Source: HKCCE3408 sp039183205 | Lineage (GTDB): Bacteria > Pseudomonadota > Alphaproteobacteria > Rhodobacterales > Rhodobacteraceae | Length of the DNA: 64,000 bases | Direction of reading: 5' to 3' | Assembly (NCBI GenBank): GCA_039183205.1 | Contig: JBCDBR010000001.1 | Span: 62,001 to 126,000, forward strand | Shown: in pieces, positions 46,554 to 55,749 of the stretch | Layout of the letters: every line of letters begins with the position of its first letter | Numbering within the stretch: the stretch's first letter is position 1 | The notes under the pieces: generated by a model | Told to the model about the DNA's origin: nothing | The model's database searches: none | What the model saw: only the letters and a program-made list of their open reading frames with translations | Made by a program: the position numbers and the translations under genes

Positions 46554-48060
46554 AATGGGCCTTTGCTTCGTAAAGCGTCTCGACCGTGATCTCATCAACA
46601 CCGCGTTCAGCGGCAAAGATCTCGGTGTTGCGGCGTGCCTTTCCGCGCACAAAGAATGGGATCTTCTTCAATTCACGCTCCGCGGCGCTGGCCCAGACCA
46701 ATTCTCCGGGCTGCTGAGGCTCGGGGTCGGGAACGAGCTTGAGATGCGCAGCCTTTCCGCCATGGTGGCTCGGACCTGCTTGGTCGTGGAACTCAAAATC
46801 TTCGCGGAACATAGTCAGAAGATGTTCTTCGAGACCCATGACAAGCGGGTGGACGAGCGTATCGAACAGGACATTGGCGCCTTCCCAGCCGGCCACAGGC
46901 GCATAGCGTGCCGGGAAATCTTGGACGTGGACCGGGGCGGAAATCACGGCGCAGGGAATACCAAGCCGCTTGCCGATATGGCGCTCCATCTGCGTGCCGA
47001 GGATCAGTTCAGGCTGTGCCGCTGTGATCGCGTCTTCGACCTCGAGATAGTCATCCGTGATCAGGGCATCGACACCATAATCCCGCGCCAAAGCCCGGAT
47101 CGGACGGGCGTATTCCCGATTGTAACACCCGAGCCCCGCAATCTCGAACCCGATCTCATCGCGCGCAACACGCGCCATCGCCGCAACATGCGTGGCGTCG
47201 CCAAACAGAAAAACCCGCTTGCCCGTCAGATAGGTGGAATCGACCGAGCGCGACCACCACGGTAACCTCAGCCGAGAGATATCCGATTTCGGCTCTACAC
47301 CGCATAATTGGGCCACTTCTTCAATGAAGTCCTTGGTCGCGCCGACGCCGATCGGCACATGGCTGGTATAGGGCTGATCACAGCTACGCTTGAGATGACG
47401 CGCCGCGTTTTCTGCGTGTTCAGGATACAGCAAGACATTAGCATGCGCCGCGCCCAACCGGGCGATATCAGCCGGACGGGCCCCAAAGGGCGCCACGACA
47501 TTTACGTCAATGCCGGTATCGAGCAGGAGTGCCGTCACCTCTTCGATATCGTCGCGATGTCGAAACCCCAATGCGGTCGGGCCTAAGATGTTCACGCTTG
47601 GGCGCGCCGTCCGTTCCATCGGGCGAGACAAATTGCGAACCAATTGAAAGAACGTCTCGTCGGTTCCGAAATTCTCTTTCCGCTGATAGCTCGGCAGCTC
47701 CAACGGAATGACCGGGATCGGCAGTCCAAGCGCATCCGCCAACCCGCCGGGATCATCCTGGATCAATTCGGCCGTGCAGGACGCGCCCACAATCAACGCC
47801 TCAGGCTTGAACCGGTGATAGGCATCGCGGCAGGCATCGCGGAAGAGACTGGCCGTGTCTGCGCCCAGGTCGCGGTCCTGAAAGGTCGTGTACGTCACAG
47901 GCGGGCGATGATCACGACGCTCAATCATGGTGAAAAGCAGATCGGCGTAAGTGTCGCCCTGCGGTGCGTGCAGGACGAAATGGACGCCTTTCATCGCGGT
48001 TGCCACGCGCATCGCACCGACATGGGGCGGGCCCTCGTATGTCCACACGCTGAGCTTCAT
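46543..48060 (-). CDS. bchB: dark-operative protochlorophyllide reductase subunit BchB
   Basis: Half of the BchN-BchB catalytic component reducing the D ring of protochlorophyllide. It has 505 residues. Asp36 (PQGDTYADLL) sits at the position of the unusual aspartate ligand of the NB iron-sulfur cluster described for this enzyme; GASCTAELIQDD near 95 is conserved. A C-terminal domain with KKIPFFVRGKARRNTE is typical. The start overlaps the end of bchN by four bases. Confidence 0.95.
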   Translation of the reverse strand: MKLSVWTYEGPPHVGAMRVATAMKGVHFVLHAPQGDTYADLLFTMIERRDHRPPVTYTTFQDRDLGADTASLFRDACRDAYHRFKPEALIVGASCTAELIQDDPGGLADALGLPIPVIPLELPSYQRKENFGTDETFFQLVRNLSRPMERTARPSVNILGPTALGFRHRDDIEEVTALLLDTGIDVNVVAPFGARPADIARLGAAHANVLLYPEHAENAARHLKRSCDQPYTSHVPIGVGATKDFIEEVAQLCGVEPKSDISRLRLPWWSRSVDSTYLTGKRVFLFGDATHVAAMARVARDEIGFEIAGLGCYNREYARPIRALARDYGVDALITDDYLEVEDAITAAQPELILGTQMERHIGKRLGIPCAVISAPVHVQDFPARYAPVAGWEGANVLFDTLVHPLVMGLEEHLLTMFREDFEFHDQAGPSHHGGKAAHLKLVPDPEPQQPGELVWASAAERELKKIPFFVRGKARRNTEIFAAERGVDEITVETLYEAKAHYAR

Positions 48061-49334
48061 GTGGCCACTTTCAGCACATCGTGCCGGCGCAAAGGACGCG
48101 CGAACAAGCCAGCAAGATCGCCCGCTTGTTCGTAAAAATGCACGGGCGTGAAGACCAACTCGATGGCCCATTTGGTTGCCAGGCCCTCGGCCTCCAGCGG
48201 GTTCGCCAAGCCCAAGCCGCAAACCGTGAGATCCGGGCGCGACGCGCGAACACGGTCAAGCTGTCGGTCCACATCTTGACCTTCGGAAATCACCGGACCT
48301 TCCGGCAAAAGCGCCAGGTCAGGCGCTGCGATATCGGTGTGAATGAACGGCGCACCGACCTCAAGCGCACGCATTCCGCACTCACGTGTCAGAAACCGCG
48401 CCAGGGGGATCTCAAGCTGGCTGTCGGGAAAGAAAAACACCGATTTTTCGCGCAGAGTTTCAGCGGCCGCCGCAATGGCCTTACGCGCGCGGGCGCGCGG
48501 AGCTGCGGTCACCAGATCGAAAAGGCTCTGTTCCACCCCAAAAGTTCTTGCGACCGCGCTTAGCCACGCGGTTGTGCCTTCCTCGCCAAACGGGAACGGT
48601 GCCTCAATTCGCTTTGCACCGCGCCGATCAAGCGCCGCTGCGGTTTCGCCCAAGAAGGGTTGCAGCAGGGCATAGCGCGTATTGGGACCGATTTTTGGCG
48701 CCTGGTCCGCGCGGCGCGCCGGCAACACGCGCACCGGCCCCACGCCAAGCGCGTCTAGCAGCGCCAAGGCTTGGTCTTCGACGACATCTGGCAGCGCACC
48801 GACCAATAACAGCTGTGAGGCTTCGGTCGTCTCAAGCGCCGGGACCATCGCGGCAAGGCAGGCATCTTCGCCTTGCGTGAAGGTCGTCTCGATCCCTGAG
48901 CCGGAAAAATTCAGAACACGCACATGCGGGGCGTGCTGCGCGCTCAGACGCTCGGCCGCCTTGGCCAGGTCCAATTTGATCACTTCCGATGGGCAAGAAC
49001 CGACCAAGAAAAGCTGGCGGATATCGGGGCGCCGCGCCAAAAGCCGCGCGACCTCCCTATCCAACTCATCGTTGGCATCGGCCAGACCGGCCAGATCGGC
49101 CTCTTCCAGGATCGCGGTTCCAAACCGCGGCTCGGCAAAGATCATCACGCCCGCAGCGGATTGCAAAAGATGCGCACATGTCCGGGAGCCGACCACCAAA
49201 AAGAAGGCGTCTTGCATCTTGCGGTGGAGCCAGATGATGCCGGTTAGTCCGCAAAAGACCTCTCTCTGGCCGCGTTCACGCAGGATCGGCGCCGATGTGC
49301 AGCTAGAGGTGGGAAGCGTTGCGTGATCCTTCAT
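48057..49334 (-). CDS. bchN: dark-operative protochlorophyllide reductase subunit BchN
   Basis: Partner of BchB. It has 425 residues from the ATG at 49334. Three cysteines that bind the NB cluster are visible: Cys28 (VFCGL), Cys53 (SRTCAHLL) and Cys114 (VGSCPSEV). The ATG overlaps the bchF stop (ATGA). A much longer open frame upstream runs antiparallel in sense to nothing known and only shadows bchF. Confidence 0.95.
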   Translation of the reverse strand: MKDHATLPTSSCTSAPILRERGQREVFCGLTGIIWLHRKMQDAFFLVVGSRTCAHLLQSAAGVMIFAEPRFGTAILEEADLAGLADANDELDREVARLLARRPDIRQLFLVGSCPSEVIKLDLAKAAERLSAQHAPHVRVLNFSGSGIETTFTQGEDACLAAMVPALETTEASQLLLVGALPDVVEDQALALLDALGVGPVRVLPARRADQAPKIGPNTRYALLQPFLGETAAALDRRGAKRIEAPFPFGEEGTTAWLSAVARTFGVEQSLFDLVTAAPRARARKAIAAAAETLREKSVFFFPDSQLEIPLARFLTRECGMRALEVGAPFIHTDIAAPDLALLPEGPVISEGQDVDRQLDRVRASRPDLTVCGLGLANPLEAEGLATKWAIELVFTPVHFYEQAGDLAGLFARPLRRHDVLKVAT

Positions 49335-49807
49335 GCCGCCTCCAACCGCGCGCGGCGGAGCTTGAGAAGGAACTGCGCGGCATTGAGCACGTAGGCCGCG
49401 TAGGCAATCAGCGCGAGCGTCATTTGCAGCGAGGGCGAACTTCCTGCCAGAAGCGCCCACAGATAGATCAGATGGGCCGCAATGACGATGAAGCTCACGA
49501 CGTCCTCCCAAAAGAAGGCCGGCGCGAAAAGCCATTGGTCGAAGACGACCTTCTCCCAAATCGCGCCCGTGACCATGATGGTGAGCAGGATGGCGGTTTT
49601 CGCGATAATAGAGATGGTGGCTGCGAGGTAGCCCTGACCCGTCGCCAAAAACCAAAGGACGAGCCCGAGCGAAACCAGAAAGACTGCAAATTGCAATGGA
49701 GCCAAAACCGCTTGGACGGTCGTCCAAACAGTTGTGTCCCTCCTCCGCCTCTCCTCGGCACTGTAAATCCCGCTGGACGGTGGATTTATCAGGGTTTCCG
49801 CGGACAT
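49331..49807 (-). CDS. bchF: 3-vinyl bacteriochlorophyllide hydratase
   Basis: Hydrates the C3 vinyl group on the way to bacteriochlorophyll a. It has 158 residues, is membrane-bound with four helices, and shows RDTTVWTTVQAVLAPLQF, VTGAIWEKVVFDQWLFAPAFFWEDVVS and AAYVLNAAQFLLKLRRARL. First gene of the long minus-strand run bchF to cytochrome c; the promoter should lie in the 301-bp spacer to ppaA, with two PpsR boxes. Confidence 0.93.
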   Translation of the reverse strand: MSAETLINPPSSGIYSAEERRRRDTTVWTTVQAVLAPLQFAVFLVSLGLVLWFLATGQGYLAATISIIAKTAILLTIMVTGAIWEKVVFDQWLFAPAFFWEDVVSFIVIAAHLIYLWALLAGSSPSLQMTLALIAYAAYVLNAAQFLLKLRRARLEAA

Positions 49808-49862
49808 CTGTCTCCGATTCCCAAGCGCGCTATGGAAAAAGCTAGCTGGGGAAGCAGGAAAG

Positions 49863-49880
49863 TGTCAATCTAAACTTACA
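49863..49880. promoter_or_regulatory. PpsR/CrtJ box, bchF side
   Basis: Exact TGT-N12-ACA, 55 bp upstream of the bchF ATG. Well placed to repress the bchF-N-B-H-L-M and puh run under aerobic conditions. Confidence 0.8.
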
Positions 49881-49990
49881 TATCTTTCCGCTGGATTTCA
49901 GACAGTTTTTTGCACGCAACGGCATTCTTGCCAGGCTACCTGAGTAAATCGCGTTGGACAGCTGTTGCGCCGTACGGTCGTTTTGCGCAA

Positions 49991-50008
49991 TGTCAATTTA
50001 ATTTGACA
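49991..50008. promoter_or_regulatory. PpsR/CrtJ box, ppaA side
   Basis: TGTCAATTTAATTTGACA, a near-perfect palindrome matching TGT-N12-ACA, centred about 110 bp before the ppaA ATG and 128 bp from the bchF-side box. Suggests joint control of bchF and autoregulation of ppaA-ppsR. Confidence 0.82.
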
Positions 50009-50108
50009 GTTGGGTCGGTGTGCGAGACACTGTCGGCGGAAAACCTGCCCGGATGTGCGAATTTTCTTGATCATATGACGTGCACGACCCGAGAAGCAGG
50101 GGTGCATC

Positions 50109-50900
50109 ATGACGAAACTGACATGGCCAGCGGAAAGCACCGACACGTCTGCAAAACGGGCAGAGGTGCAGTTATTGGCTGCACAAGCCTTGGCGATCCT
50201 GGCAAAGCAGACGGCCGTTACGCCGCCGCATTTGACGGAACGTCTGGTGCGTCTTTCCGACCTTGTTATCGCGCTTGACCCGGACATTGCCCACCAAGCC
50301 ATAGACGACGTCATTCGCGAAGGGCTTGGTATTGACGACGTTATTGATCACCTCTTGCCCGAAATTGCCCGGATGCTTGGCGAACGTTGGTTTGCGGATG
50401 ACATTAGTTTCGCAGAGGTTTCTATCGGGTCGGCCCGCTTGCAAGAAATGGTGCGCCGGCTTCGGATGCGGCGTCGAGCGGTCAACAACGTGCATGGGCC
50501 GGACAAACGTGTGCTGATCATAATTCCAAGACCCGAGGAACATACGCTCGGTGCTTTCATCGCCGCCGACCAGCTCCGCCGCGCTGATGTTTCCGTCGAA
50601 ATGTCGATCGCAGAGCGCCGCCGCGAGCTTGAAGCTCGGTTGCGCGAGAACAGGTATCATATGGTCGGCATTACGGCATCCGGTGTCAGAACGCTTGCCG
50701 CTGTCAAAGAAATTGTTGGGGTCATTCGGTCGAAGTGCCGAACGTTCACACCAATTGTTTTGGGCGGACCTTTGGCAGACGCGGATCGCGCACTAACTGA
50801 TCGGCTAAAGGTTGACGTCATGACAACTGACATCCGGTCCGCTGCGCGGCGTTGTGGGGTCTTGTCGGCGCGGCAGGAAAAAGACACCGAAGTAGGTTAA
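50109..50900 (+). CDS. ppaA: cobalamin-binding antirepressor PpaA/AerR
   Basis: A regulator that binds vitamin B12 and counteracts PpsR/CrtJ in a light- and oxygen-dependent way. It has 263 residues: helical N-terminal domain (about 40-115) and B12-binding domain. His145 in PRPEEHTLGAF matches the position of the cobalt ligand described for AerR. GITASGVRTLAAVKEIV follows. Directly upstream of ppsR (6 bp), as in Rhodobacter. Confidence 0.92.
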   Translation: MTKLTWPAESTDTSAKRAEVQLLAAQALAILAKQTAVTPPHLTERLVRLSDLVIALDPDIAHQAIDDVIREGLGIDDVIDHLLPEIARMLGERWFADDISFAEVSIGSARLQEMVRRLRMRRRAVNNVHGPDKRVLIIIPRPEEHTLGAFIAADQLRRADVSVEMSIAERRRELEARLRENRYHMVGITASGVRTLAAVKEIVGVIRSKCRTFTPIVLGGPLADADRALTDRLKVDVMTTDIRSAARRCGVLSARQEKDTEVG

Positions 50901-50906
50901 ACCAGC

Positions 50907-52352
50907 ATGAACAGCAGAGGTACCGATTTCTGGACCGATGAAACGGCGCCGCCGATTTCGCCGGAGCACATCAATGAAATCGTGACCACCGCCGCCGACC
51001 TCGCCATCGTTCTAGAGACCAGCGGCAAAGTGCGGTCGGTTGTGGTCAATCCGCTCAATCCGACATTAGGGCAGTTGGACCATTGGCGCGATCGCGACAT
51101 TCGCGAATTCACGGCCGAAGACAGCCTGTCGAAGATCCAAGCACAGCTTGACGCGTATCGTGACGGCAGCCCAAAGCCGGTCGAAGCGATTGAGCTGAAC
51201 CATTTCGACAACGCGAATTGGGAATTCCCAATCCGCTATACCTTGCACCGAACAGGCAGCGACGATGTCGTTTTGATGCTGGGTCGCGATCTGCGCCCCA
51301 TATCAGAGCTTCAGCATCGCTTGGTCAAAGCGCAGTTGGCGCTTGAAAAGGACTATGAAAGCCACCGCGATTTCGAAACGCGTTACCGGGTGGTGATGGA
51401 GGCCGCGCGTGAGCCGATGGTTTTGGTTCAGGTAAATTCCGGCCGGATCGTGGACCTGAACAACGCAGCCGCTCGGGTGCTTGGCTCCGAAAGCGAAGCC
51501 ATGGTGGGCGGTGCTTTCACCCAAGAATTCGACGGACGTCGCCGCGGTGAGTTCATCGAAAGTCTGGTGGCGATGGCCGGAAACCAAACCGGCGGCGCGG
51601 TGCGCGCGGAAACGAAGCGGGCCGGACAGGCCGTTGCAATCTATCCAACGCTCTTTAGGGCTGCCGGTGACCGAATGCTGCTGTGTCGGGTGGAACCAGA
51701 GGGAAGCTCCGAAGGTTTGGCCGCAGAGCTTTCGGCAACGCTCAGCCAGCTTTATCAAGACGGGCCGGATGCGGTCGTATTCACCGATATCCATGGCGCC
51801 ATACGCTCCGCCAACGATGCGTTTTTAGGGTTTTGCGATGTCGGTCAGCTAAGCGAAGTAAAGGGCCGCAACCTCAGCGAGTTTCTCAGCCGCGGCAGTG
51901 TCGATCTTAAGGTGTTGACCGACAATGCGGTGCGCACAGGGCGCATGCGGGTTTATTCGACGCGCATGGATGGCGTCTATGGGAGCCAACTTTCGGTCGA
52001 GATTTCGGCAACCCGCCTTGGCGGCGCGACGCATGCAGGTTTTGCCTTTGTGATCCGCGACACAAGCCGTGTTGAGGTTGTGCGCGAACCCGTCGGTCCA
52101 GGATCGAATGTTGCCGGCGGGATGCCGATCTCCGTGGATGGCATGCGCAATCTGATGGACCTTGTCGGCTCTTCGCCGCTGAAGGACATCGTTGCCGCGA
52201 CCACCGATGTGATCGAGAAAATGTGCATCGAGACGGCGGTCGAGCTGACCGACAATAACCGCGTCGCTGCGGCGGAAATGCTGGGGTTGTCGCGGCAGTC
52301 GCTATACGTGAAGCTGCGCAAGTACGGATTGCTGAACAAAAGTGGCGATTAA
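50907..52352 (+). CDS. ppsR: transcriptional repressor PpsR (CrtJ)
   Basis: Represses photosynthesis genes in oxygen by binding TGT-N12-ACA. It has 481 residues: N-terminal PAS-like domain, a Q-linker helix (about 130-155), two PAS domains (about 160-260 and 285-380), and a Fis-type helix-turn-helix at the end (NNRVAAAEMLGLSRQSLYVKLRKYGL). Cys260 and Cys440 occupy the places of the two redox cysteines (251 and 424 in Rhodobacter sphaeroides numbering), so thiol redox control looks possible. Confidence 0.93.
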   Translation: MNSRGTDFWTDETAPPISPEHINEIVTTAADLAIVLETSGKVRSVVVNPLNPTLGQLDHWRDRDIREFTAEDSLSKIQAQLDAYRDGSPKPVEAIELNHFDNANWEFPIRYTLHRTGSDDVVLMLGRDLRPISELQHRLVKAQLALEKDYESHRDFETRYRVVMEAAREPMVLVQVNSGRIVDLNNAAARVLGSESEAMVGGAFTQEFDGRRRGEFIESLVAMAGNQTGGAVRAETKRAGQAVAIYPTLFRAAGDRMLLCRVEPEGSSEGLAAELSATLSQLYQDGPDAVVFTDIHGAIRSANDAFLGFCDVGQLSEVKGRNLSEFLSRGSVDLKVLTDNAVRTGRMRVYSTRMDGVYGSQLSVEISATRLGGATHAGFAFVIRDTSRVEVVREPVGPGSNVAGGMPISVDGMRNLMDLVGSSPLKDIVAATTDVIEKMCIETAVELTDNNRVAAAEMLGLSRQSLYVKLRKYGLLNKSGD

Positions 52353-52360
52353 ACCGGCGG

Positions 52361-52378
52361 CGTAAACTCTAGTTTACA
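52361..52378. promoter_or_regulatory. degenerate PpsR box upstream of bchG
   Basis: CGT-N12-ACA: one mismatch to the consensus, but with a clear inner palindrome GTAAAC / GTTTAC. It lies between the ppsR stop and the bchG start (36 bp before the ATG). Confidence 0.5.
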
Positions 52379-52414
52379 CTTGCTCGACTCTGGCCGTCCC
52401 ATTAGCCTGACAGC

Positions 52415-53314
52415 ATGAGAGAAACGACCCTTTCCGTCAGGTCGCCGCTGCCGGAGCCGCGGGCCGTGGTGACGCTGCTAAAGCCGATCACATGGTTTCC
52501 GCCGATCTGGGCATACCTTTGCGGCATCGTTTCAGTCGGGGTGAACCCGTTGGACCGCGTGGGCTTTGTCGCTTTGGGCCTCGTTTTGGCCGGGCCGGTC
52601 GTATGCGGCATGAGCCAGGCAGCAAATGATTGGTGCGACCGGCACGTCGATGCAATCAACGAGCCGGGCCGCCCGATCCCGTCGGGCCGTATCCCTGGAC
52701 AATGGGGTCTGTGGATCGCGCTGGCGATGTCGGTTTTGGGTGTCATCATCGGAGCGTTTCTGGGGCCTTGGGGTTTTGTCGCCACAATCCTCGCCATCGC
52801 GGCCGCGTGGGCCTATTCGGCAGAACCTGTACGGCTCAAACGATCCGGCATTTGGGGGCCTGGTCTTGTCGGCCTCAGCTATGAAACCCTGCCTTGGATC
52901 ACGGGCGCCGCTGTTTTGTCCGCCGGCGCGCCGGACGCGCGCATCGTGGTGGTGGCCGTTCTTTACGGGATTGGCGCCCATGGGATCATGACGCTCAACG
53001 ATTTCAAAGCACTTGAAGGCGATCGCAGGACGGGCGTGAATTCGTTGCCGGTGACCCTCGGTCCCGTCAAAGCCGCACGCCTCGCCTGTGCCGTCATGGC
53101 CCTGCCGCAAATTGCCGTAATCGCACTTTTGACCCTCTGGGATAGATCGGGTCACGCCGCCATCATCGTTATGTCGTTGATTGCGCAATTCGCCGCTATG
53201 CGGGTGATGTTGCGCGATCCCAAAGGTCGCGCACCCTGGTATAACGGCACAGGCGTTACGCTTTATGTGCTGGGGATGATGGTGGCCGCAGTCGCCTTAG
53301 GGGGGCTGGCATGA
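52415..53314 (+). CDS. bchG: bacteriochlorophyll synthase
   Basis: A UbiA-type membrane prenyltransferase that esterifies bacteriochlorophyllide a with geranylgeranyl diphosphate. It has 299 residues and about eight helices. Asp-rich motif ANDWCDRHVDAINEP near 70 and second NDFKALEGD near 195; KPITWFPPIWAY at the N-terminus is typical. The downstream PucC-like gene overlaps by 4 bp. Confidence 0.93.
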   Translation: MRETTLSVRSPLPEPRAVVTLLKPITWFPPIWAYLCGIVSVGVNPLDRVGFVALGLVLAGPVVCGMSQAANDWCDRHVDAINEPGRPIPSGRIPGQWGLWIALAMSVLGVIIGAFLGPWGFVATILAIAAAWAYSAEPVRLKRSGIWGPGLVGLSYETLPWITGAAVLSAGAPDARIVVVAVLYGIGAHGIMTLNDFKALEGDRRTGVNSLPVTLGPVKAARLACAVMALPQIAVIALLTLWDRSGHAAIIVMSLIAQFAAMRVMLRDPKGRAPWYNGTGVTLYVLGMMVAAVALGGLA

Positions 53315-54564
53315 ATTTGGGCTGGGGTGGCATTCTGAGGCTTTGCCTGGTCAACGCGGCGATCGGCGGAATGGCGGCGTTACCTGTAAACCTATTCAAC
53401 CGGCTGATGACGGTGGAGCTGTCGCTGCCGGCCCTGCTCCCCGGTCTCCTGGTCGCCGTGCATTATGGCGTGCAAATCACGCGCCCTGTCTGGGGGCATC
53501 GGTCCGATGCGCGTGGAGGGCGTACACCCTTTATTCTCGGGGGCGTCGCTGCGGTTGGGCTCGGGCTTATTCTGGTCGCGTGGGCCATCGTCAATTTGAC
53601 CGGAACGGCGGCCCTTTTGGTCTGGATATTTGCCTATATCCTCATTGGGCTCGGAATTGGCGCGGCAGGTACATCCTTTTTGGCGCTTTTGGCGACCGCA
53701 ACACATGACGACCGGAAATCTGTCGCTGCAACGCTTGCCTGGCTGATGCTGATCATCGGCGCAATCGCCGCCTCGATCGGCGCGGGACAGGCGTTGGAGC
53801 CTTATTCGCCGGCCCGGCTAATGGCCGTTGTTCCCATCGTTTCGTTGGTGGCGCTTTTGATGACTTTGGTTGCGGTTTGGCGGGTTGAGGCGCGGCTGGG
53901 CCCAGTGCCGCCGCCAGCGGAGCCGGACCTGAAACACGCGCTCCGGGCTGCATGGGCTGACCCAGCCGCACGCGGCTTTACCGGATTTGTATTCCTCTCG
54001 ATCTTTGCCTTTTACCTTTCGGAATTGGTGCTAGAGCCGTTTATGGGGCATGTACATGGGCTCACTCCCGATGCGTCCACAACCTTGTCTGGCGGCAAGG
54101 ATGGCGCCGCACTTTTGGGAATGCTGGCCGCTGGCGGGCTTGCTTTTGTGCGCGTCGGCAGCCTCAGGGCTTGGGCCGTAATCGGATGCTTGATCTCTGC
54201 GGTTGGCTTGGTGGCACTGGCGATCCGGGCGCCGCTCATGCCGTCCGTTATGACCTTGGGTCTCGGCAACGGCTTATTCGTCGTCGGCGCTGTGGGGTCA
54301 ATGATGCGTTTGGCTGCGGCAAAATCCGGTGCAGCCGGCACACGCATGGGCCTTTTTGGCGCAGCACAGGCCATCGCCGCAGGGCTTGCCGGGATGATGG
54401 CAACCGGCCTTTTGGACATTGGGCGGCTTTGGCTGACGACCGAAACGGCGTATGCGTTTGTCTTCGTCCTGGAGGCCATCGTGTTTGTTGCGGCCGCCAT
54501 TATGGCCGGCCGGCTGCTGACATCACAATCAAATCCAAAGCCTAGCCTGCAACCGGGGGACTAA
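53311..54564 (+). CDS. PucC-family transporter-like protein between bchG and bchP (Bch2)
   Basis: A 12-helix MFS-fold protein of 417 residues related to LhaA and PucC: LPVNLFNRLMTVELSLPALLPG, ITRPVWGHRSDARGGRTPFILGG, FLSELVLEPFMGHVHGL and MGLFGAAQAIAAGLAGM. In Rhodobacter the gene at this position is called orf428 or bch2, and is thought to help pigment or LH assembly. ATG overlaps the bchG stop; bchP follows after 3 bp. Confidence 0.9.
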   Translation: MNLGWGGILRLCLVNAAIGGMAALPVNLFNRLMTVELSLPALLPGLLVAVHYGVQITRPVWGHRSDARGGRTPFILGGVAAVGLGLILVAWAIVNLTGTAALLVWIFAYILIGLGIGAAGTSFLALLATATHDDRKSVAATLAWLMLIIGAIAASIGAGQALEPYSPARLMAVVPIVSLVALLMTLVAVWRVEARLGPVPPPAEPDLKHALRAAWADPAARGFTGFVFLSIFAFYLSELVLEPFMGHVHGLTPDASTTLSGGKDGAALLGMLAAGGLAFVRVGSLRAWAVIGCLISAVGLVALAIRAPLMPSVMTLGLGNGLFVVGAVGSMMRLAAAKSGAAGTRMGLFGAAQAIAAGLAGMMATGLLDIGRLWLTTETAYAFVFVLEAIVFVAAAIMAGRLLTSQSNPKPSLQPGD

Positions 54565-54567
54565 GTC

Positions 54568-55749
54568 ATGACGTATGATGTTGTCGTTGTCGGTGGCGGA
54601 CCGGCGGGTGCCACAGCCGCAGAGGATCTTGCGAAATCGGGACACAAGGTTGCGATGCTGGATCGGGACGGACGCATCAAGCCATGCGGTGGCGCTGTCC
54701 CGCCGCGACTGATCCGGGATTTCTTTGTCCCCGACAGCCAGATCGTGGCGCGGATCCGCACCGCACGGATGATTTCGCCGACCGGTCGCCACGTGGACAT
54801 TCCGATCGAAAACGGCTTTGTCGGTATGGTTGATCGCGAACATTTCGACGAATTCCTGCGTAACCGGGCGTCGGAAGCCGGCGCCGACAGGTTGACCGGG
54901 ACCTTTGTGCGCATTGAACGCGATGGTGACCAAACGACCTTGCTTTACCGCAAGAAAGGGGAAACCGATCCGACCCGGATCGCGACCAAACTTGTGGTCG
55001 GTGCCGATGGTGCACGATCCAGCGTTGCGCGCCAAGAAGTCCCCGGCGGAGATGATATCCCCTATGTTGTGGCCTATCATGAGATTATCGAGGCGCCTGG
55101 ACGGTGCGGAAACTACGATCCCGATCGCTGCGATGTGGTCTATGATGGGCGGATTAGTCCCGATTTTTACGGTTGGGTGTTTCCGCATGGAACCCAAGCT
55201 AGCGTAGGCATGGGCTCGCTCGTGAAAGACGTCGATCTGAAACGGGCAACCGCGGATTTGCGCGCCGCGTCCGGATTGGCCGATTGCGATACGATCCGGC
55301 GTGAAGGTGCGCCGATTCCGCTCAAACCGCTGGAGGAGTGGGATAACGGGCATGATGTTGTCTTGGCCGGCGATGCCGCCGGCGTCGTAGCGCCATCATC
55401 GGGTGAAGGCATCTATTATGCTATGATCGGAGGGCGGTTCGCCGCAACCGCCGCGGCAGCATGCCTTGCCTCCGGCCGCGTCAAGGACCTCCGGCTGGCG
55501 CGAAAATTGTTCATGCGCGAACATCGAAACGTGTTCCGGGTCTTGGGTGCGATGCAGGATGCCTATTACAAATCCGATGATCGGCGGGAACGTTTTGTCA
55601 GCCTGTGCCATGATGTCGACGTCCAGCGCCTCACATTTGAAGCCTATATGAACAAGAAGCTCGTCCGTGCCAGGCCCTTTGCGCATATCAAAATCGGGCT
55701 GAAAAATATTGCGCATCTCACCGGCATGATACCGGCGACGCGCGCATGA
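54568..55749 (+). CDS. bchP: geranylgeranyl reductase
   Basis: A flavoprotein that reduces the geranylgeranyl tail of bacteriochlorophyll to phytyl. It has 393 residues. FAD fold VVVGGGPAGATAAEDLAKSG, DRDGRIKPCGGAVPPR, second FAD motif GADGARSSVAR, and LAGDAAGVVAPSSGEGIYYA. Stop overlaps the idi start. Confidence 0.94.
   Translation: MTYDVVVVGGGPAGATAAEDLAKSGHKVAMLDRDGRIKPCGGAVPPRLIRDFFVPDSQIVARIRTARMISPTGRHVDIPIENGFVGMVDREHFDEFLRNRASEAGADRLTGTFVRIERDGDQTTLLYRKKGETDPTRIATKLVVGADGARSSVARQEVPGGDDIPYVVAYHEIIEAPGRCGNYDPDRCDVVYDGRISPDFYGWVFPHGTQASVGMGSLVKDVDLKRATADLRAASGLADCDTIRREGAPIPLKPLEEWDNGHDVVLAGDAAGVVAPSSGEGIYYAMIGGRFAATAAAACLASGRVKDLRLARKLFMREHRNVFRVLGAMQDAYYKSDDRRERFVSLCHDVDVQRLTFEAYMNKKLVRARPFAHIKIGLKNIAHLTGMIPATRA

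Larger units (their letters stand above)
49808..50108. other. bchF-ppaA divergent promoter region
   Basis: A 301-bp spacer, AT-richer than its surroundings, containing two exact PpsR boxes (listed separately) and no gene that I can support. Promoters for the bchF run and for ppaA-ppsR must lie here. Confidence 0.7.

Noticed and set aside
49335..49727. N-terminal extension of bchN
   Set aside because: It lies over bchF in another frame, and BchN homology starts at the ATG at 49334, which overlaps the bchF stop.
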